Assembly: GCA_037447655.1 (NCBI GenBank)
Contig: JBBHKE010000216.1
Location: forward strand, 87,001-151,000
Reading direction: 5' to 3'
DNA length: 64,000 bases
Source: Zygnema cylindricum
Taxonomy: Eukaryota > Streptophyta > Zygnematophyceae > Zygnematales > Zygnemataceae
Under the pieces are notes generated by a model. The model did not search any database and was not told the origin of the DNA. It saw only the letters and a program-made list of their open reading frames with translations. The translations under genes and the position numbers were made by a program. Shown here piece after piece: positions 1 through 10,196 of this stretch (positions are counted from its first letter, which is position 1; each line of letters opens with the position of its first letter).

Positions 1-322
1 TTAAAAGTGTCTGTGGGTTTTTTTCGGTGATCACAAATTTTTGAATATCGAGAGGTTATAAAGTTTCACACATTTAGAGGGAATGTTTGAATGTTGAAGA
101 AAACTCTTTTTTTTTTGGATTTGAAAAATTTAAACTATTTTAAAATACCATAAAACCACATCTTACCAAAGAAGCAAGTATCTACCCCATTTAGTGTGGT
201 CCACCTGGCCTGATTTATTGCATATTTGGTATAAATGTGAATTATAGAATCAAATTAAAGATGATAATATTTAATAGAAGAGTAAAATGATCTGATATTA
301 CTATTTTTTGTCTTGTATGCAG
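1..322. other. Intron of the kinase gene, 5' part outside the window
   Basis: AT-rich sequence with homopolymer runs and no coding signal I can read. It ends in an AG acceptor at 321-322, directly before the first visible kinase exon. The exons for the N-terminal kinase lobe and the catalytic HRD loop must lie upstream of the window. Confidence 0.6.
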
Positions 323-3300
323 GTGATAGGCTAACCCTTGTGACAGGATCAGCTTACTATATTGCTCCAGGTATGCATGTGTTTTTTTTTTTTTTCCTTC
401 CTTTTTTCTTCCTTTTTTCTTCTTTTTTATCTCCGAGTGGGTCAGTTGCTTATTTTCTAAGTACCTTTGACAAAGAAAAAATGTCAATTTAGCACAATAT
501 GAACTATTTCTTTCTTTGCCTATGTCACATTGTGTCACATCATGTCACATTATGTCACATTATGTCACATCGCTTGACTTCCACATTTTTCTTCGCAAAT
601 CTTCCTCAAACTCATTGGTTTCCTTTGTTTTATCTTAACTTTTTGTTTTATCTTAACTTTTGTAGAAGTTTTATATAGAAATTATGGTCCCGAATGCGAC
701 GTTTGGAGCCTCGGTGTCATTTTGTACATTCTTTTAGTCGGTGTACCGCCATTTTGGGCAGAAAGGAGAAGTGAAATATTTGAAAAAGTGAAACGAGGAA
801 AATTTAATATTTCTGATGGAGTTTGGAGAACGATTTCGGAGGAAGCGAAAGACCTCGTTTGTCGTATGCTTGTGGTGGATCCGACAAAAAGAATAACTCC
901 AATCGAAATCGAATGTAAGTAGTTTCTCAAAGCTCTGTCGATTTATATTGGGAAGTGATTTTGAAATGGGAATTTTTTCTTTCCTTTGAAGTTAGCGGGA
1001 AAAAGATTGACTAATTGAATGGGAATAGGTGTACAGGAGAATGTTTCTCACACAAAATATATATGTGTATATATTACATGTATGTACATATATATATATG
1101 TATATATATATTTAAATGTTTCATAGTGATTTGACTCGTGGTTGAATTCACGTAGTTCAATAATTTTACAAAAACATTCTATTTTTGTCGACATTTTGGG
1201 ACAAAACGTGTACAGAAAATCAGAACTGAACAGAACATAAGAGAGCTCCATTGGAGAAAATCTAGTACATCATTTGCTCTCGAATCTATGTGGACGTTGT
1301 CGAACCGATATTAGATTACACTAATTGCGGTACAAAAGAATATAACTCTCCCATATGATATTGAAATGACACTATCAAAATTTACCTTCTTTTTGTGGGT
1401 AGTCATACCATTTTGTGATTAACTATACATAAAATTACTCAAAATATTGTGTAAATTGTACGATTTATCACGTTTTACCCAAAAAACGAGTGTGATTTTT
1501 GACAATGTATTCTCTCGTAAGATGATTTATCGCATTGTTGAATTATTTCTCATGTTTTGTAGTAAAAAAAATATGTTTTTTGTCCTTTGAGAACCATTGG
1601 ACTACTTTGTCCTAATATAGAGTTGATCAAATGTTTTATAGTGAGTTGTGTTTAGTTGGATATATTGCCCATTTAGTAAAGAAATTATTTTGTATCAAAA
1701 CGTATTTAATTATTTAGTACTATGAATACTTATTTACTATGACATGACTTTGGTGGGTTTTTGTCTCTTCGTTCAACACTATATTTGTCAAGAGGTTGTT
1801 TAGGGTATATTCAATATGAAAATTAGAGTTTTCATCCAAAAAATTTAAAAAATCAAGGAAGAATTGAAAAGAAATTAAGTTTCCCTTTTTTTATTTATGA
1901 AAGATAAAAGGATTTTGGTAGAAAGGAAAATAAGACAAAAGGCTACGTAAAAGTTCGAATACGACAAAGCAAAATTGGACGATTAAAACGTATAACTAAT
2001 ACTAAATATTATCGATGGACAATTCTATCTTATCTAAACTTTAAAGAGGTTGTCTTTCTCTCTTTGTCTTTTTCGACAAAGCTTTCACCTCATAGTTCAA
2101 AAGTAGGCTTTTTTATGGTAGGCCTTTGGTAGGCGCACAAAACTTTGCACAAAACTCGCGCAACGTAGGCATACTGTATGTGGTGCGTCGTGCACACTCC
2201 TGTATGAACGTCCGAATCTGACGTAAGATCAAAGTACAGCGCACGCCGGCGAACGGAATTTTTTAGCGAACTGACACGACATTCCGTGGGAAAAAAAACC
2301 GGGAAAATTCTCAAATAGCGTAGTTTATTCTATATTTTTCATTACTCTAATTAGGGCTATTTTCCAAGTACCGTAAAAAATGAAAGTACGTTGTCTCTTA
2401 AATAGAGTGGTGTACGGTCAGTGTCAGACCGTACATAAATGTACCTTTTTAAGTTAAGAAGTACAATAAGTTAGTTTAAGTAACCGCAGACGCATGAGAA
2501 TGTGCGTTCTAAAAAGGGAAAAAGACCATGTCGTAAAAAATCCCGCTCACACATATTCGTCTGACAGCCGCCTTTCGACTGTGTGAACGTCAACTGGGTT
2601 GGTCCGTAGGTTTTGGTAATTTTTTTGGCAGTGTGGTATTTTTTTTTTTATCGTCCCATACTGCCTGGTTGGTCAATTTGAGGCTTTATTTAGTGTGGCC
2701 CTCAAAATTGCAGACGCTAATATGACAGATTGTCCTTTCATAAGTTGTGTTATGGGCTTTTCATGTGATCTTCTTAAATCGCCTACTTTGATCAACGACC
2801 GTCCGATCTTCCAAATCTGACGGTTTAAATAAAAAGTACCTCAAAACTCACAGAAATATTTTTTTTGTCCGATTTTTTTTCAAAATTTAGACACGTCGTT
2901 TAATTCTCTATCGATCGATGTGTAACTCAACCTTGTTCCTATTTTATTTCATTTTGAGGCATAGTTGTTCAAATCGCGCTATTTTTTCCTTTTTTACGAT
3001 TAAAACGTATAATTCGTGACTTTTGAATAAATCGGAAAAAAAAGTGATGTGCTTTCTGTCCGGTAAACTGAACGGAGAATTTACGGAAACTGTACGGTAT
3101 TTACAGTAACTGTACGGTTTTATACCAAAAAAGTACGAAATTTGTCTAAAAGATACGTTGCACTTCGTAGTAATTTCTGTCCGGTAAACTGAACAGAAAT
3201 TTAACGGTAAACGTACGAATCTATATCAAAATTGTACGGACTATGACGAAAAGTGACGGGAACTGTACGAAAAATGTACAAACTGCGGGATATGTACAAT

Positions 3301-5259
3301 TTATTTTTGTTTACATGTACGGAATAGTATGGACGAAAATTCATTAACGATTTTTACGATTTTTTCAAAAGGTTCAATGCGTTTGTTACGTATAATTCGT
3401 CACGATTAAATCGTTCGCACTAAACGCCGTGAACAACTATGTTTTGAGGCCAATACAATATGGGTCTTAAGGGCATGTTGTATGTTTTGCGTACAATAGG
3501 CATATTGTATGGGCGTACGGACACCTACTTTTGAATTATGTTTCACCTTAACCCTGGTTCTGTATTTCTGTATTTTTTCACATTAAGTGCGGTATTCCAT
3601 TACGAAACAGATTAGAATCTGTTTTTTGTCGTATTCTCAACTTAAACTAAAGCGTCCAAAAAATCGCCATAATTAGGCGAATGCTTAACTTTTACGTCAC
3701 GACAACGTAATATTTTCCATTTATTTGTAACGGAAAAACCGCCCTAAAAACGGTTAAAAACCGATGTAAAATTGTTGAAATGCGAGGCTTTACCGGGATG
3801 TAATGTTAGTTATGTATCGTACTGTTTACTGCGGAAAACGACAAATGATTTCGGCGTTTTTTTGCTGACGTGACGTATTTCGGTTGGTTGACATGTCTAA
3901 CCCACAGGACCATGTACGGATGTTCGCTACACGAAACTGATGGGGTGTTTTAACTGGGTCTGTGTTTGTTTGTTGTGTCTTTAACGCTTCTATTTTGTCG
4001 CACTATGCACGTCAGTGTCACGTCGCAATCACTGTACGGATATCACGCCTGTACGTTTGTGGCACTTTTGTCTGAAATGTCGGTTGAAGATTCTGGATTT
4101 TTCCCGATTTGCGGAGAACGTTTTGTACCATACCGTTGGTTTTTGTTCGGTTTTTGTCTTTTTGTGGACAGAATCCCGAGTGTACATATATCGTACGACG
4201 AAACGACGTCGTACTACAGTACTGTACTTCTCATGATGAACCTCCTCTGTTCGTACAGATGCTTGTTAGGTTTACAGGTACCGTTACATCTGTCGTGGTA
4301 GTTGGTGCAGTCATATAAATATAAAAATGTAAATATAAATATATAAATATTTTCGGAATCTTTCTCTATCCGTACATACTACTCACAAAGTGACCGCATT
4401 CATTGTTTGTGGAGCGCAGGTCATCCTTGGATACGTCAAAACTGTACGGCATCAAGAAGATCTATGAGCGTACCTCATTCGCCCTTTTACGACAAGCGTT
4501 TTGAAGCTATTGGTTTAAGCCGTCCGATGTGGACGTCCTCGGCATCTCAAGCTCCCCGTGATTCGCGGGATTACGACTGCTCAAAAGACTCACAGTCGTC
4601 CAGGACACCCGCCGCGTCCGCCGCTCCTCGTCCTTTTGTCGCGACGCGCCGTAGCTGGGAAACTCTAACAGCAGATCTCACCGTTAAATTTAATAACAAA
4701 CCTCTCGAATCCGACGACGCAAAAATCTCCCATTTGTCGTCTTCTTCGAAACTAACGTCGCGAAGTCCGCCTGACTCCGCTCGTGCGAACTCGAAGATCT
4801 CCGCGGGATCCGGGCGTGACAGCATGACAAATAATATCGTGACAATGTCACGACCGTACGGTGGTAACGTAGCGTACGTGACGCCTAACATGTCGCCCCT
4901 AGATTTGCGGAGCGCCTGCCACGATTTCTGTCTGTCGCCGATGCGATACTGTGCGACAGAGGACGTCGCATCTTTAAACGTGACGAGGTGAGCGTTCGTA
5001 CGCTGTACCTGACCCGATTTTTTTTGTTTGCACGTATTATTCGGACTTGCTATTCGGACGTTCCTGTGGCATTTGAACGATTTTTTCTTGTTTTAGAGTT
5101 GGATTCTGATCGTATTTTTCAGGATTTTTTTGTGTTGACCGTACTGTACTTTCACTAGCCGTAAAATGGCCGTACAGAATCTAATTTTTCGCATTTTTTT
5201 TTTGTCTACCGTTTTTTTTTTGCAGACTGACAGCTGGCACCTTTTCACGAGGCTTGTAG
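323..5259 (+). CDS. CDPK/PEPRK-like Ser/Thr protein kinase, 3' part (four exons)
   Basis: Visible exons are 323-370, 666-914, 4420-4987 and 5226-5259; introns are GT-AG and the frame is continuous, giving 298 residues plus stop. The first two exons encode the kinase C-lobe: activation-segment end TGSAYYIAPE (residues 7-16), then YGPECDVWSLGVILY, GVPPFWAE and CRMLVVDPTKRIT. The third exon completes the lobe with HPWI (about residue 100), followed by a roughly 190-residue Ser-rich tail. This C-lobe signature belongs to the plant CDPK/SnRK superfamily. No EF-hand is visible and the protein ends soon after the tail, which suits the EF-hand-less PEPRK branch better than a true CDPK; that placement is inference. 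The last exon adds only about ten residues. Without that splice the third exon would stop at the TGA at 4989-4991. ATP-binding residues are outside the window. Confidence 0.82.
521..570. repeat. 10-bp tandem repeat (TATGTCACAT)5
   Basis: Five consecutive near-identical decamers, each containing TGTCACAT, lie in the 371-665 intron of the kinase gene. It is a simple minisatellite; no function is implied. Confidence 0.85.
2091..3540. mobile_element. Non-autonomous hAT-like DNA transposon (outer copy)
   Basis: The left end reads CATAGTTCAAAAGTAGG and the right end CCTACTTTTGAATTATG, which are inverted repeats with one mismatch. The element is flanked by a perfect 8-bp direct repeat TTTCACCT (2083-2090 and 3541-3548). 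An 8-bp target duplication is typical of the hAT superfamily. No transposase reading frame is present, so it is non-autonomous. It lies inside the 3.5-kb kinase intron and contains a second element (2960-3441). Its interior is rich in GTAC/CGTACG words and shares phrases such as GGTAAACTGAAC with the elements at 26.3 kb and 56.1 kb. Confidence 0.75.
2960..3441. mobile_element. Non-autonomous hAT-like DNA transposon (inner, nested copy)
   Basis: Ends CATAGTTGTTCA and TGAACAACTATG are perfect 12-bp inverted repeats. They are flanked by a perfect 8-bp duplication TTTTGAGG (2952-2959 and 3442-3449). The element is 482 bp with no coding capacity. Its terminal CATAGTT resembles the end of the element it sits in, so the two are probably related and this one is younger. 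Confidence 0.75.
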
Positions 5260-6030
5260 AAATAGTGTGGTACATACGACAAAAAAAACTTTCAGTAAAT
5301 ATGGAAACGAAAAATTCAACAGAAGTGAAAGAAAAAAAAAAAAAGTAAGAAGGAAAAAGGGGATCCCAAGCTCACATGAATTAATGTGGTATTTTACATT
5401 TTGTTAATATGATAGGAAGAGAAAGTTTGACAAAAAAAAAGGAGAAAAAAGTTTGTATTTTAGTCAACACCAAATTAAAAACGTCATCGTTCGGGAACAA
5501 ATTCAAACCATAAACTTTGTTAATCCGTTCCGTTTCCGTGCAACTTTTTCCGTTAAGGGGAAAAGAATCCCTTTACTAATAAGGATAAAACAAAACCACC
5601 CAACATTTTTAAGGGTACCAAAAAAAACAAAATAGTGTTTTGGACAAGATGTTTTATCCATCCTCATTTTTTGCATCTTTAGCTTTTAGTTCTTTTTCAA
5701 AAAAGGAAGATTTTTCATCCTTAACGGATCCCCATGTGGCAAAAGTTCTTTCATTTAATTTATTTTTTTATTCTTTGATGTCCGCCGAGGTTTCGAACTT
5801 CTACTCTACTTAAAATAAGGGTTTAATTTTTTTTGTCTTCACAAAAGAATTGCCAATGAGTGTTTCAATCGAAATGGGATTTTTTTTTTTTTTTACTACT
5901 TTTCGTTTTATTCATTTGTTTTTTTTTTTTTTTTTCCCTTTTATTGGAGGTACTTTTCGAGGAGAATCCGTTCAATATTTTGGGGCTACGTGAAAATATA
6001 AAAAGAAAGAAAACAATATTGAGAGAAAAG
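5260..6030. other. 3' flank of the kinase gene, no gene seen
   Basis: AT-rich with long A and T runs. It presumably includes the kinase 3' UTR. I see no conserved reading frame. Confidence 0.5.
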
Positions 6031-6296
6031 TACACCGTGTATCGTTGTTAGTGTTATTTCGCCACTTAAAACATCTTTTCTCCGGGTGCAAAACCCTAAA
6101 AAACCCTAGTCCAATTTTCCATTGGTGAACACCAATTGGAAGGTGGGAATCAAGAAGAAGACAAAAAGAGAAGTAGATGAGAATCTTACCTTTCAATTGC
6201 AACCGTCGGATTAACAATCCAACAAATGTGCACATAAAAAGTATTTAATTGACGAACAAAATAAAACACATCAACACTAACAACAATCCAAGGTGC
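6031..6296. mobile_element. MITE, TACACC-family copy 1
   Basis: The left end starts TACACCGTGTATCGTTG and continues TTAGTGTT. The right end is a diverged inverted copy (AACACTAACAACAATCC, then GGTGCA). Internal phrases CCACTTAAAACAT and GACAATCC/TAACAATCCAACAAATGTGCAC recur in the copies at 57.0 and 59.3 kb. No coding capacity. The ends fit TA-flanked (Stowaway/mariner-like) elements, but the superfamily is inferred. Confidence 0.6.
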
Positions 6297-7384
6297 AGTT
6301 GACAAATATTGGAGTGCATTGAAGCATAATCTTTTTCAAAGAAGTATATAACCAGGGGCTTGTTTTAGTTTCCAACTGTCTAACAAACTACAATCCCCAT
6401 CGGTATAGCATTAAGGATTTCAATAGTGTTGAAGCGAAATTAGAATATAGAATACTAATTTAGTGTAAGGAGACGTGAGAAGTTGTTGTTCACCCTTCAC
6501 TCTGTTTTATGATATTCGACCACTAAAACGCAACCTTATTAGTGTTATTAACTCTATTAACAATGGCCAATGTAGTGTTTTGAACGGGAAAAAAACACCC
6601 TAAAATCTTCAAATCTGACGAAACGTACCCTGCATGTACTTGTGACGTATGTTTGCGTCGGCTTGTCAGAAAGTATCCAACTCCTTAATTTAATAAGGGG
6701 GTGTCCCCATGTTTTAAAGTATCTACTTTTCTCTGTCTTTTTGCCCTAAAATTCAGGGAACTTTGACAAAAACTTTAGCCGTACGAGAAAATCGTTTTTA
6801 CCAAAGTATAGCGAACGTCAATTCATACTTTGATTGTACAGCGTGTTTGTCGTCATGTGAACTCATTTTGGCGTTTTCCCCTTTTCGACCCCCGGGCAAG
6901 AGAATCCAGCCAAAAAAAAAACTTCTTTTAAAATCACCTCGAGGGGGTGGTTTTAGTTAAGTACAACCCAAGCAGTGAATGAAAAACGACCTACGCACGC
7001 GTCACGCGGGCGGGAAAATTTTGGGGTGAAGTAGAGTCCTCGCTATTTTTCTCCGTGCCCGTCACGCGCATGTACGGAAAAAAATTTGCAGGGGTCTCGG
7101 ACCTCCACTTTCATTCATGGATCCTTTTCAAAATTTTGCGCCGTCGTCGCCTCTTCCCTCTCCCTCTCACACTATCGCTGTTATCTCACACTTTGTAGAG
7201 TGAGACACGACAATATTGATGTAAAATGAAAGATCTCTGATTTTATTTTTTTTGACAATTTTTAGGTTTTTTTTTAATGGAAAATCGAGTAAAAAAAGTC
7301 AAAAAAACGAAATCGGAAAACCATGGCGGAAAGTTCTTGAATCATGGGCGTTGACGTTGTCACGAGTGAGCGTGACGTCACAAT
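6297..7384. other. Intergenic, no gene recognised
   Basis: Mixed AT-rich sequence with a moderately CG-containing patch near 6980-7110. No conserved frame, RNA gene or element ends found. Confidence 0.4.
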
Positions 7385-7610
7385 GTCACCAAACCCTAAA
7401 TGTCTACAATTTCACAAAAATCTAGACGTCTACAACTGTCGCAACTTTTGTTGGCGTCACTAATCGTCGGAAGTTTCGTGGTCGCCTTCAATCGTCACAA
7501 GATGTACCTACGTCTACAACCGTCACATGTCAAAGTTCCTATTTAATTTTCGCACATTGGGACGCTCTTCAAAGTAGTACAGAGAATCTTCACTACAGTC
7601 CAAAATACTA
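7385..7610. repeat. Dispersed repeat, copy 1 (GTCTACAA/GTCGCAA words)
   Basis: This stretch has spaced words such as GACGTCTACAACTGTCGCAA, ending in GGGACGCTCTTC and AGAGAATCTTCAC. A recognisably similar arrangement occurs at about 59700-59945, ending in GGGAACACTTTG and GGAGAATCTTCACC. Probably a decayed transposable element; the class is unknown. Confidence 0.45.
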
Positions 7611-7714
7611 TCAAAGTACCGATTACATGGGGACGTACCCTAAGTAGCATATTTTAGAGTTTTACTTTAATGGTACATTAACCGTAATTTAGGTTTTTTT
7701 AACAATTAAAAGAC

Positions 7715-7960
7715 GACGTTAATTGTTTTATTAGAGTAAATTACATTAATATAATTCCTATAATTCTTTACTCTAATATGGTTGCTGTTGAACTGTTTTA
7801 TTGGAGTAAATTTACATTAATTTAGTCCTTGTAATATGGCTGATGTTGATTTGTTTTATAACAAAAAATTTACATTATTATAGTTCATTTAATAAGGCTG
7901 TTGTTGAACTATTTTATTAGAGTAAATTTACATTAATATAGTCCCTTTACTCTAATATGG
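7715..7960. repeat. AT-rich tandem repeat, about 70-bp units
   Basis: Roughly four degenerate units contain TTTTATTAGAGTAAATT, TACATTAATATA and AATATGG/AAGGCTGTTGTTGA. Spacing is irregular, so this is an old tandem array. Confidence 0.6.
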
Positions 7961-8994
7961 ATGTTGTTTGGGGGAAAAAGTCCAAAATAACCACATATTA
8001 AAAATAATGTTAACTCTAATTAGGTCCATAATGACCAAGAAACCTTATGGACGGCCGATATATGCAAAAACCCTAAAAAACCCTTGCTCGCCTCCCATTC
8101 CACGTGGCCAATTCATAATCCACGCAAACTCTATGGCTGTAAAACGAAATAAATAATGAAGGATAAGATGTTTGGCGTAATTTTACACATTAAAAATCGA
8201 ACTTAATTTTCTTGTACATTCACAAAGTTGGGATTGCTTTTCATGGCTCTTTGATCTAATCTTTCGTTGCGATTCACATGCGCTGTTTTTTTCCGTTTTC
8301 ACGCAATTTTCAGGGGATTCTCGCTTCCTTCGTCACGTTTCTAAAAGTTTTAAATTTCAAATTCGAATAAGAAGTTCTAAATTTCAAATTGGAATCAAAA
8401 GTCTTTAGAAAAGCATTCAATTCTCACATTTTTTCCCATCTATCTACCTTCATTTTCTTGGTATGTATATTATAGTTGAACCCGATCATGGCACTATTAT
8501 CGAATCTTTTTTGCATTTGCTTAAGCTGTTAGACCAGTTTTTTTAGTGTTGCCCATTCTTGAAAATATGTTTTGAAGAACAATATATTTTCAAGAACAAC
8601 TAACTGTATATTATACCGTCAATATAACCGTTAGCGTTACGATATATACGGTTCCCTCTGAATTATTAAGCGAGAAATATTGATTGGCCTCAAATCCCAT
8701 AACCTCAATTTGAAGTGGAGGACTGATTCGGAGGAAATGGGGGGAAAAAAAAAAAACCTGAAAAAAAAAAAAAAACCTGAAACCTGTGCTGGAGAACCAC
8801 AACAACCTTCTACGAAGATTACGCGCTTGCGAATAAAAAAATCGATGATCGGGAATTACAAAGCCGATTGGGAAAATAATCGAATCCCGAGGACTATCCA
8901 AAAACTTCTTGAGCATTTTTCACGATTGCGTACAACAAGATTTTTTTTTGACCATTTTTCTTTCCAGCGTTCTTAGTATCTATCTCTATCCCCG
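7961..8994. other. Intergenic, no gene recognised
   Basis: AT-rich with A-runs near 8745-8780. A 98-codon open stretch here has no recognisable domain and is not supported as a gene. Confidence 0.4.
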
Positions 8995-9655
8995 TCTGTC
9001 CCTCTCCCAAATGGCATATATCCCTTTCTCCTTTTCATGTCCTCTCCCCCCTCTTTTTCTTCGTCGGTCTGCCTCACGCTAGCTCTCTCCTTCTCAATCT
9101 ACCTCTCCCTCGCCCTCCTCTCTTTTGCCTCTCCATTCCGTCGTTTACCGTGTACCTCGCCCTCACCTTCTCCTTCTCAACCTGCCTATCCCCTTCCCCT
9201 CTCCTCCCCTCCACCTCCCTCCTCTCTTTACCCTCTCCCCTTTGGTTTGCATCTCCCTCTTCCTCTACCTCTTCCTCTCAATCTTCTTGGCCCTGTCTCT
9301 CTCACTCTCGTTTTGCCTCTTCCTCCCCCTTTCTTCTGTCTGCCTCACCCCCCCCCCACCCCCACTCAATTAGCCCCTCCCTCTTCCTCTCTCTCTCGCC
9401 CTCTCCTTTTCCCTTTCAATCTGCCTTCCCTCTCCCTCTCACCCTCCTTCTCTATTTGCCTCTCTCTCTCATTCACTCTCCCTCCAACGTGCCACACCCT
9501 CTCCCTCTCCTTCTCAATTTGCCATTGCCTCTCCCTCTCCCTTACCCTCTCATTATGGCTCTCCTACTCATTCTCAGCCTCTCCCTTCGACTACCTCCCC
9601 CCATCACTGTGTCCCTCCCTTGTTTACCACCCCCCCCTCTGGGTTTTGCTTTATT
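8995..9655. repeat. 660-bp CT-rich low-complexity tract
   Basis: Near-continuous polypyrimidine on the plus strand built from TCTCCCTC-like words. It is open in several frames only because it lacks stop codons. Similar tracts of either strand polarity occur in the intron at 12.3-12.9 kb and at 18.65-19.04 kb. Confidence 0.9.
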
Positions 9656-9660
9656 GCCAT

Positions 9661-10196
9661 AAATAGATAAAAAATAATAGAAAATAAAAAGAAAATAAAA
9701 GTTAATCCATCCCTTATTTAACATGTTAAAAAGTATTGCTCGAAGGAAAAAAAAAAAAAAGATGAAAGAAAGTGTATTTTTTCTCGTGTAAAAAATATTC
9801 AAAACAGGAACATGGTTTAAAACATAAAAACTTAAGAGAGGATTTTTTTTCCGTGGGAAAAAAAAAAACCAACCAAACAAAAAAAGAGGCAAAATGTCAA
9901 CCGAAACATGTTCGCCTCTCTAAAAACCCAATAATTATAAAAGCTCCGAAATTGCTTTAATATTCCATATTAGTGCAAACAGTCGAACAAAATTTGCGCA
10001 GTAATAAATTGTCAATTTAAATTAATAAAAGTGTACCTGCGACGAAGCTAACCTTTACCACATTGCTAACCAATGAAATGATTAGAAAGATGCAATGAAA
10101 AAAAAAACAAAAACACGATAAAAATGAACGCAAATGGCAAAGAAACTAATACATGTTTTCTTTTTTCATGCTTTTCTTTTTTTCCTTTTTTAAGCC
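9661..10196. other. 3' flank of the plastid-protein gene, no gene seen
   Basis: AT-rich with homopolymers. It should contain the 3' UTR and poly(A) site of the minus-strand gene that ends at 10197. Nothing else recognised. Confidence 0.45.

Noticed and set aside
521-570. CRISPR-like or other spaced repeat arrays here, at 7.7 kb and at 55.4 kb
   Set aside because: The repeats are contiguous tandem units without unique spacers, in a eukaryotic nuclear context.
4015-4318. Overlapping plus-strand open frames just before the third kinase exon
   Set aside because: They lie in the intron bounded by matching donor and acceptor, overlap each other in all frames and show no domain.
9037-9666. Long overlapping plus-strand open frames rich in Ser, Leu and Pro
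   Set aside because: The CT tract has almost no A or G, so no stop codons can arise. The frames have no domain, no splice structure and repeat in all three registers.
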